NCBI GenBank assembly: GCA_050184415.1
Contig: JBFXAJ010000028.1
Span: 1 to 39,778 of the forward strand
Source: JADLGL01 sp050184415
GTDB taxonomy: Bacteria; Pseudomonadota; Alphaproteobacteria; Rhizobiales; Kaistiaceae
Reading direction: 5' to 3'
Length of the DNA stretch: 39,778 bases
Both the position numbers and the translations under genes were made by a program. The number at the start of each line of letters is the position of its first letter. Within the stretch, counting starts at the first letter, position 1. The notes beneath the pieces are model-generated. The model saw only the letters and a list, made by a program, of their open reading frames with translations, was not told the DNA's origin and did not search any database. Shown here piece by piece: positions 33,590 through 39,778 of the stretch.

Positions 33590-33622
33590 CCTTCACTCCC
33601 AGGCTGCGCCCACCAAGGTTCG

Positions 33623-33647
33623 AACGCGCGTGGTCCGCTGCCGTTCC
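33623..33647 (-). promoter_or_regulatory. EcfG-type promoter for the ASRT-oxidase-ASRT operon
   Basis: On the minus strand, -35 GGAAC (33647-33643), 16-bp spacer, -10 CGTT (33626-33623), with the -10 33 bp from the start codon at 33589. Exact consensus match and correct position. Confidence 0.78.
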
Positions 33648-33769
33648 CGGCAAGCTTGGCCGGCAATCGCCCCAGAACGGCTGCCTCCGGACGCGTTTGG
33701 AACCGCCGGGTAGCTCACTAAGGCGGCCCCGGCGTCGACCTCCGACCGGCTGGGCTGAACGGAAGGCGC

Positions 33770-33794
33770 GCAACCTATCGCCTCGTCTGTCGTT
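33770..33794 (+). promoter_or_regulatory. Possible weak EcfG-type promoter for the DUF2721 gene
   Basis: GCAAC (33770-33774), 16-bp spacer, CGTT (33791-33794). One base differs from the -35 consensus, and it ends 23 bp before the start codon. Suggestive because it sits beside the clear sites; it could be chance. Confidence 0.3.
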
Positions 33795-33817
33795 GCCGAA
33801 AGCGCGAAGGATGAGCG

Positions 33818-34306
33818 ATGGAAAGCGAAGTTCTGGTGGAAGCGTCGCCCTGGGTGGCGTTGTCGCTGATCGGGGCGCCGGCTCTGATGACCAACGCGAC
33901 CTCCCTCATGGTCATGAGCACCGCGAACCGGCTCGCCCGCACGGTGGACCGTGCGCGCGCCATCGCGCGGGAGGCGCAGGACGCCGCGCCGGACCTCCGC
34001 GAGGATATTGTCCGCAGCCTGGCGCTCGCGCAGCGCCGGGCGCTGGTCACGATGAGGGCGTTGTCGCTCCTCTACGGCGCCATCATGGCGTTCGCTGCCG
34101 CAACGCTTGCCGCGTTCGTCGGCTCGATCCCGAGCATCGCGGCCTATTCCCTCATGACCAGCGGAACGCTGATCGTGACCTTCGTGCTGGGAGGCCTCGC
34201 ATTCGTCGCTCTGATGCTCGCCGCCGGGCTTCTCGTCGGCGAATCCCTGATGGGCCACCAGCTCCTGCAACGGGACATCGCGCGGATCCGGCGATCCTTC
34301 GGTTGA
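33818..34306 (+). CDS. DUF2721-family membrane protein
   Basis: A 162-residue inner-membrane protein. Hydrophobic segments near 14-34 (ALSLIGAPALMTNATSLMVM), 79-103 (MRALSLLYGAIMAFAAATLAAF) and 113-140 fit the DUF2721 layout, as does the motif NRLARTVDRARAIARE after the first segment (N-R-L...RxR), with the QRRAL block before the second. Function is unknown. The ATG at 33818 has AAGGA eight bases upstream. It is divergent from the ASRT operon and convergent with the kinase gene at 34347, 40 bp away. Confidence 0.82.
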   Translation: MESEVLVEASPWVALSLIGAPALMTNATSLMVMSTANRLARTVDRARAIAREAQDAAPDLREDIVRSLALAQRRALVTMRALSLLYGAIMAFAAATLAAFVGSIPSIAAYSLMTSGTLIVTFVLGGLAFVALMLAAGLLVGESLMGHQLLQRDIARIRRSFG

Positions 34307-34346
34307 ACGATCCATGCCCGTGGCGGCTATGCGGCCCCGCCCGGGC

Positions 34347-36209
34347 TCATGCCCGCATTGCCAGCGGCGCCTTCCCCCGAGCGGCCATGTCGCGTTGCCG
34401 GGACAGGAATGACGCAAGGTCCGGCACGCTGACCGGCTTGAGGAGGACGGGGGCCGCGGCGAAGCGGCGATCGATGCTCTCCGAGCCGTAGCCGGTGACG
34501 AAGGCGAAGGGGATGTTCCGGTCGATCAGCGCCTCGGCGACGGGATAGACGCTGTCCTCGCCGAGCGTCACATCGAGGATCGCCGCGTCGATCGCCGCCT
34601 CGCTGGCGACGCTCAGCGCCTCCGGGACGGTCCTGAGCGGACCCAGGACGGTAGCGCCAAGATCCGAAAGCACATCCGCCATCATCAGCCCGACGAGTGC
34701 TTCGTCCTCCACCAGGAGGACCCGCTGGCCGGCCCCGACCGGACTGTCTCCTTCGTGCTCCGCGCGGGGCGTCTCCGCAACCTCGGCAGAAGGATCGATC
34801 GGAATGGCGAGCCGGCATTTGAGGCCGGAGCGCTCCCAGCTCAGGTTGACGTCGGAGCCCGGTTGGTTCCCGATCGTCGCGTGGATCAGGCGATGGCCGA
34901 AGCCGCCTCTCGTCGGCGCTTCGACCGGCGGCCCCCCCATCTCGCTCCACCGGATTTCGAGGACGCCCTCGACGACCCGCCAGTCGACGGCGACACGGCC
35001 CTGGCGCGTCGATAGCGCGCCGTATTTGGCCGCGTTCGTCGTCAGCTCATGGATCGCCAGCGCGACGGACTGGGCAATCGCGGGCTGCAGCGTAAAGGGC
35101 GGGCCCGACAGCGCCGCCGCCCCGCCCTCGCCGGCAAAGGCCGCGAGCTCGTCGGCGACGATCGTCCGGAGATCGGCACCCTGCCAGCGGTGATGGGCAA
35201 GAAGCGTATGGGCCCGCGACAAGGCACCGATCCGTCCCTCGACGGCCTCGCGATAGGCGTCCGCATCGTCGGCCCGTGACAGGCGCACGATCGACTGGAC
35301 GATGGCGAGGGCATTGCGCGCGCGGTGGTCGATCTCGCGCGCCAGGAGTTCCTGGTGGAGCGCCGCCAGCTTCCGGTCGGTGATGTCGACCGCGACCCCG
35401 CTGATGCGGCTCGGCCGTCCTTCGGCGTCCAGGGTCAGCGCGGCGGTGCCGTAGCACCATCGCAACTGGCCGTCGGGGCGGTTGATGCGGAACTCCATCT
35501 GCGCGACCGGCTCGTCCGGGGACAGCGCGCCGAGGATCCGCTCGAGGGCCGGCAGGTCCTCCGGATGCGCGAGCGATCGGATGAGCGCCAGCGATGGCCG
35601 GACCGTGTCCGGCAGGAGGCCGGCAATGCGGCACTGGTTGGCATCGAAGAAGATGTCGCCGGTCGCAAGATCCCAGTCCCACGATCCCATGCGCCCGGCC
35701 TTCAAGGCGAGGCTCCGGCGGGCCTCGGCCTCGCCCAGACGGCGCGCCGTCGATTCGAGGGACGCGGTGCGGTCGGCGACCATCCGCTCGAGGCTGGCGT
35801 TGATCTCCTGGAGCTGCCGCGTCTTGCGGTAGAGATCGGCGAAGATCCGCACCTTCGCGCGGAGGACCTCGGGCACGACCGGGACAGCGACATAGTCGAC
35901 GCCGCCCATCTGGTAGCCGCGCAGGAAGTCCAGATCGGTCATCCGCACCGCGGAGACGAAGATGATCGCTGTGTCCTTGAAGCGCGGATGGTCGCGGATC
36001 ATCTCCGCGAGCTGGAAGCCGTCGAGCTCCGGCATCGAGACGTCCATCAGGATGATGGCGATGTCGGTCTGCAGGAGGACCCGCAGCGCCTCGCGCGGCG
36101 ACTGCGCCTTGATCAGATTGGCGTCGAGATCCTCGAGCACGCTCTCATAGGTGAGCAGCTTCGAGGGCTGGTCGTCCACGAGCAGGATGTTGACCTTGTC
36201 GTCGGCCAT
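34347..36209 (-). CDS. REC-PAS-HWE histidine kinase-REC hybrid protein
   Basis: A 620-residue soluble signalling protein. Domains: receiver 1 (about 7-125, phospho-acceptor D56 in LMDVSMP), coiled coil (125-165), PAS (170-280), HWE-type kinase (290-470) with H295 in REIDHRARNALAIV, N392 in HELTTNAAKYGALS and W421 in IRWSEMGGPPV, and receiver 2 (495-605, D546 in ILDVTLG). In receiver 1 the usual Lys before Pro is replaced (VAVPVVPEVL), common in this protein type. HWE kinases act in the PhyR general stress pathway of many relatives, but that pathway is only inferred here. The ATG at 36209 has GGAG 5 bases upstream and lies 11 bp after the upstream kinase gene. Confidence 0.9.
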   Translation of the reverse strand: MADDKVNILLVDDQPSKLLTYESVLEDLDANLIKAQSPREALRVLLQTDIAIILMDVSMPELDGFQLAEMIRDHPRFKDTAIIFVSAVRMTDLDFLRGYQMGGVDYVAVPVVPEVLRAKVRIFADLYRKTRQLQEINASLERMVADRTASLESTARRLGEAEARRSLALKAGRMGSWDWDLATGDIFFDANQCRIAGLLPDTVRPSLALIRSLAHPEDLPALERILGALSPDEPVAQMEFRINRPDGQLRWCYGTAALTLDAEGRPSRISGVAVDITDRKLAALHQELLAREIDHRARNALAIVQSIVRLSRADDADAYREAVEGRIGALSRAHTLLAHHRWQGADLRTIVADELAAFAGEGGAAALSGPPFTLQPAIAQSVALAIHELTTNAAKYGALSTRQGRVAVDWRVVEGVLEIRWSEMGGPPVEAPTRGGFGHRLIHATIGNQPGSDVNLSWERSGLKCRLAIPIDPSAEVAETPRAEHEGDSPVGAGQRVLLVEDEALVGLMMADVLSDLGATVLGPLRTVPEALSVASEAAIDAAILDVTLGEDSVYPVAEALIDRNIPFAFVTGYGSESIDRRFAAAPVLLKPVSVPDLASFLSRQRDMAARGKAPLAMRA

Positions 36210-36220
36210 GATGGCTCCGG

Positions 36221-39200
36221 CTAGCGGTGGAGCCACATGCGGAGCGCAAGGAGGAGCTGCTCGGTGTTCACCGGCTTCGCCAGATAGTCCGACGCCCCGG
36301 CCTCAAGGCACCTCTCGCGATCCCCCTTCATCGCCTTCGCGGTGAGCGCGATGATCGGCAGCCGGCGGAACCGCGCCTGCTGCCGGATCAGCCGGATCGT
36401 CTCGTAGCCGTCCATGTCCGGCATCATGATGTCCATCAGGACGAGCGCCAATTCCGGGTTGGATTCGAGGGTGGCAATCGCCTCGAGCCCGGTCGAGGCC
36501 GTCAAGACCTTGATCCCGCGCCGCTCGAGAACGCTCGACAGCGCAAAGATGTTGCGGGCGTCGTCGTCGACCAGCAGCACCTGGCGGTTGGCAAGGACCT
36601 CGTCGGAGCTGTTGAGGCGCTGCAGCAGCCGCTGCTTGTCGAGCGGCAAGTCGGTGACGACGCGGTGCAAGAACAGCGCGGTCTCGTCGAACAGCCGCTC
36701 CGGCGACTCGACGTCCTTCACCACGACGCTGCGTGCGAAGACATGGAGCTGGGCGTCTTCCTCCGGCGTCAGCTCGCGCCCCGTGAAGACGATCACCGGG
36801 ACCTCCGCCAGCTCCGGCGTCGCGGCGATCTCTTCGAGCACCTCGAAGCCGCTCATGTCGGGCAGGCGAAGGTCGAGCACGACGCAGTCGTGCCGCGCCG
36901 ATCGGAGGCTGCGAAGCGCCTCGGCGCCGGTCGAGGCGAACGCGATCTCGATGTCGTCATGCTCGAGGAGCGCGGAGACGCTCGACTGCTCGCCCGGATC
37001 GTCCTCGACGACGAGGAGCTTCCGCGGCCGCCCGTCGGCGAAATCGCGGACCCGGTTCAGCGCAGTCTCGATGCCCTGCGCCGTCGCCGGCTTGGTGATG
37101 AAGGAGAACGCGCCGCGGGCAAGGCCATGCTGCCGGTCCTCCTCCATCGTCACCATCTGGACCGGGATGTGGCGGGTCAGCGGGTTCTTCTTGAGCTGGC
37201 TAAGGACCGTCCAGCCGAGCATGTCGGGCAGGAACACGTCGAGCGAGATGACGACCGGCTGGTATTGCGCAGCGAGCTCCACCGCCCCTGCCCCGCGGTC
37301 GGTGGCAACGACCTTGAAGCCATTGTCGCGGGCAAGGCCGCTGATGACCCTCGCATAGTGGGGGTCATCCTCGATGAGGAGCAGGATCTCGTCGCCGGGC
37401 TGGAGGTCGTTGCGATCGTCCGGGATCTGCTCGCCGGCGGGCTCCGGCAGGTCCTCGGCCGGGCGCCGGATGGCGGCGGGAGCCGGAGCCGCCAGCGTCG
37501 TCTCGAGGGTCTGCGGCAGATAGAGCGTGAAGGTGCTGCCCTCGCCGGGGCTGCTCACGAGCTGGATTTCGCCGCCGAGGAGCGTCGCCAGCTCGCGGCT
37601 GATCGCAAGGCCGAGGCCGGTGCCGCCATATTTGCGGCTGGTCGAGGCATCGGCCTGCTGGAAGGCCTCGAAGATCGTGCGCTGCTTGTCCCGCGCGATG
37701 CCGATGCCCGTGTCGGTGACCGTGAAAGCGATGACGTTCGTCGCCGCCGAGAGTGCCGGGTGGTGCGGTGTCCAGCCGTCCTTCGCGATGGTGGCGGAGA
37801 GACGCACGCCGCCGCGTTCGGTGAACTTGAAGGCGTTGGAGAGGAGGTTCTTCAGCACCTGCTGCAGGCGCTTGGCGTCGGTGACCATCGGCCCGGCAAT
37901 GCTGGGGTCGATGGCGATGTCGAACGAGAGCCGGCGCGTATCGGCATCGTGCCGGAACACCCGCGACACGCTCTCGAAAAGGCTCGGCAGCGACACCTCG
38001 CTGGCCTCGACCGTCACCGTGCCGGACTCGATCTTGGAGAGGTCGAGGATATCGCTGATGAGGTTCATCAGGTCGCTGCCGGCGGCATGGATCGTGCGCG
38101 CGTAGTCGACCTGCTTGGTGGTGAGGTTCTGGTCGGCGTTCTCGGCGAGCTGCTGGCCGAGAATGAGGATGCTGTTGAGCGGCGTCCGAAGCTCGTGGGA
38201 CATGTTGGCCAGGAACTCGGACTTGTATTTCGAGGTCAGCGCGAGCTGGGCCGCCTGCTGCTCGACCGCGCGCCGGGCCTGCTCGATCTCCTGGTTCTTG
38301 CGCTCGACCTCGACGTTCCGCTCGGCAAGCTGCTGCGCCTTCTGCTCGAGCTGGTCGTTGGTCTGCTGCAGCTCCTTGGCGAGCTGCTGCGACTGCTCGA
38401 GCAGCCCCTCGGTCTGCATCGCCGCCTCGAGGCTGTTGAGGAAAATGCCGATGCTGTCGGTGAGCTGCTCGAGGAAGGTGAGGTGGATCGGCGCGAAGTC
38501 GGACAGCGACGCGAGCCCGAGCACCGCCTTGGTCCGCCCTTCGAAGACGATCGGGAAGATCACCATGGTCCGCGGCAGCGCCCGGAATTCGATCGAGTCG
38601 ATGACGATCGTGTCGGTCGGGATATCGGTCACGAGGATCCGGCGCATGTCCTTGGCGCACTGCCCGATGAAGCCCTGACCGACATCGAGCCGGTCCGGGT
38701 AGCCCTGGCCGTAGGCATCGGCATAGGTGGCGAGCCGGCGGAGATGCGGCCGTCCCTCGGAGACGGTCTGGTAGATCACGCCCTGATGGGCGCCGATCAG
38801 CGGCACGATCTCCGACAGGAGCAGCTTGCCGACCGTGACGAGGTCGCGCTGGCCCTGAAGCATGCTGGTGAACTTGGCGAGGTTGGTCTTCAGCCACGCC
38901 TGCTCGGTGTCGCGCCCGGTGGTGAGGCGCAGATTGTCGATCATCGTGTTGATGTTGTCCTTGAGCTCGGCCACCTCGCCGCGCGCGTCGACCTGGATCG
39001 ACCGCGTCAGGTCGCCCTTGGTCACCGCGGTCGCCACCTCGGCGATGGCGCGCACCTGCGTGGTGAGGTTGGCCGCAAGGATGTTCACGTTGCCGGTGAG
39101 GTCCTTCCAGGTGCCGGCGGCGCCCGGCACGTTGGCCTGGCCGCCGAGCCGGCCCTCGACGCCGACCTCGCGCGCCACGGTGGTGACCTGGTCGGCGAAG

Positions 39201-39778
39201 GTCGCGAGCGTGCCGGTCATGTTGTTGATGGTCTCGGCGAGGGCCGCGACCTCGCCTTTCGACTTCACCGCGAGGTTCTGGCCGAGGTCGCCATTGGCCA
39301 CCGCGGTCACCACCTTCACGATGCCGCGGACCTGCTCGGTCAGGTTGGCGGCCATGACGTTGACCGTATCGGTGAGGTCCTTCCAGGTGCCAGCGACGCC
39401 CGGGACCTGCGCCTGGCCGCCGAGCAGTCCCTCGGTGCCGACCTCGCGGGCAACGCGCGTCACCTCGGAGGCGAAGGCGTTGAGCTGATCGACCATCGTA
39501 TTGATGGTGTTCTTGAGCTCGAGGATCTCGCCCTGCGCGTCGACGGTGATCTTCCGCGAAAGGTCGCCGCGGGCGACCGCCGTCGTCACCTCGGCGATGT
39601 TGCGCACCTGCGTCGTCAGGTTGGCGGCGAGGAGGTTCACGTTGTCGGTCAGCCCCTTCCAGGTGCCGGCGACGCCAGGCACCGTGGCCTGGCCGCCGAG
39701 AAGGCCTTCGGTGCCGACCTCGCGCGCCACGCGCGTCACCTCGGACGCGAACGCGATGAGCTGGTCGACCATCGTGTT
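36221..39778 (-). CDS. Multi-HAMP hybrid histidine kinase, N-terminus beyond window
   Basis: At least 1183 residues are visible; the gene runs off the window, so the start codon is not seen. Order: tandem HAMP units of about 92 residues (at least three, near codons 38960-39778), a GAF domain (about 38450-38850), a coiled coil rich in Q/E/L, HisKA with the phospho-acceptor His in HELRTPLN (codon 38197-38195), a HATPase domain (DTGIGI, GTGLGL), then three receivers with acceptors in SLDVFLPD, VLDLRLPD and LMDIMMPD. The HAMP-repeat plan matches group III kinases such as fungal Nik1/Os-1 and their bacterial relatives, known for osmotic and antifungal sensing in fungi. No membrane segment is seen in the part present. 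The REC-HWE-REC gene follows after 11 bp, so the pair is probably co-transcribed. Confidence 0.92.
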   Translation of the reverse strand, partial: NTMVDQLIAFASEVTRVAREVGTEGLLGGQATVPGVAGTWKGLTDNVNLLAANLTTQVRNIAEVTTAVARGDLSRKITVDAQGEILELKNTINTMVDQLNAFASEVTRVAREVGTEGLLGGQAQVPGVAGTWKDLTDTVNVMAANLTEQVRGIVKVVTAVANGDLGQNLAVKSKGEVAALAETINNMTGTLATFADQVTTVAREVGVEGRLGGQANVPGAAGTWKDLTGNVNILAANLTTQVRAIAEVATAVTKGDLTRSIQVDARGEVAELKDNINTMIDNLRLTTGRDTEQAWLKTNLAKFTSMLQGQRDLVTVGKLLLSEIVPLIGAHQGVIYQTVSEGRPHLRRLATYADAYGQGYPDRLDVGQGFIGQCAKDMRRILVTDIPTDTIVIDSIEFRALPRTMVIFPIVFEGRTKAVLGLASLSDFAPIHLTFLEQLTDSIGIFLNSLEAAMQTEGLLEQSQQLAKELQQTNDQLEQKAQQLAERNVEVERKNQEIEQARRAVEQQAAQLALTSKYKSEFLANMSHELRTPLNSILILGQQLAENADQNLTTKQVDYARTIHAAGSDLMNLISDILDLSKIESGTVTVEASEVSLPSLFESVSRVFRHDADTRRLSFDIAIDPSIAGPMVTDAKRLQQVLKNLLSNAFKFTERGGVRLSATIAKDGWTPHHPALSAATNVIAFTVTDTGIGIARDKQRTIFEAFQQADASTSRKYGGTGLGLAISRELATLLGGEIQLVSSPGEGSTFTLYLPQTLETTLAAPAPAAIRRPAEDLPEPAGEQIPDDRNDLQPGDEILLLIEDDPHYARVISGLARDNGFKVVATDRGAGAVELAAQYQPVVISLDVFLPDMLGWTVLSQLKKNPLTRHIPVQMVTMEEDRQHGLARGAFSFITKPATAQGIETALNRVRDFADGRPRKLLVVEDDPGEQSSVSALLEHDDIEIAFASTGAEALRSLRSARHDCVVLDLRLPDMSGFEVLEEIAATPELAEVPVIVFTGRELTPEEDAQLHVFARSVVVKDVESPERLFDETALFLHRVVTDLPLDKQRLLQRLNSSDEVLANRQVLLVDDDARNIFALSSVLERRGIKVLTASTGLEAIATLESNPELALVLMDIMMPDMDGYETIRLIRQQARFRRLPIIALTAKAMKGDRERCLEAGASDYLAKPVNTEQLLLALRMWLHR
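38941..39778. repeat. In-gene tandem repeats of about 276 bp (HAMP units)
   Basis: The DNA encoding the HAMP region repeats with a period near 276 bp; for example, the block around 39441-39500 recurs at about 39717-39776 with few changes. The repeats stay in frame and continue past the window end. Such near-identical units can expand or contract by recombination. Confidence 0.8.

Overview
The window is a high-GC chromosomal segment of an alphaproteobacterium, most likely of the order Hyphomicrobiales (Rhizobiales) or a close relative. This rests on the housekeeping gene order (pdxJ-acpS-lepB-rnc-era, recO, parC; rsh-rpoZ; smpB-dapA), a single bifunctional Rsh, a HemB with an Asp-rich rather than Cys-rich metal site, an HWE histidine kinase and four GGAAC-N16/17-CGTT promoters of the EcfG (general stress response) type. 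I cannot name a genus. No complete IS element, integrase, CRISPR array or rRNA was seen.

1-8.6 kb: hemB (5' end at the window edge) and bpt on +, a secreted NTF2-like protein, an FMN reductase divergent from an HxlR regulator with a repeat-rich operator region, a stress-type operon of a 23-residue membrane peptide plus a membrane protein, then parC and recO. Three copies of a roughly 170-bp palindromic intergenic repeat lie here (2524, 4953, 8347).

8.6-19.3 kb: a 1-kb insertion-like stretch splits recO from era, followed by the translationally coupled set pdxJ, acpS, lepB, rnc, era (with GTGA overlaps). Then come a small acidic protein, rsh, rpoZ, a divergent NYN-domain nuclease with a family-5 uracil-DNA glycosylase, smpB and dapA.

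19.4-28.8 kb: a soluble lytic transglycosylase faces a three-gene envelope operon: a tandem-repeat OmpA protein, a previously easy-to-miss 45-residue membrane protein, and a membrane-anchored helix-hairpin-helix protein. Next are a porin with a strong terminator, an ORF-poor region of about 840 bp, a small beta-barrel protein and tRNA-Ser(GCU). The porin to beta-barrel stretch looks lower in GC than its surroundings.

28.8-39.8 kb: a stress and signalling region. It has a YciF-like DUF892 protein with a DUF998 membrane protein, a 45-residue membrane protein, an SDR, and an operon of two Anabaena-sensory-rhodopsin-transducer (ASRT) paralogues flanking an aldonolactone oxidase, with no rhodopsin gene. 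DUF892, the SDR and the ASRT operon each have their own EcfG-type promoter 28-33 bp before the start codon. A DUF2721 membrane protein, a REC-PAS-HWE kinase-REC protein and a large HAMP-repeat hybrid kinase (cut by the window end) complete the region. The rhodopsin-free ASRT/oxidase module under apparent stress control is the best candidate for an undescribed system here.
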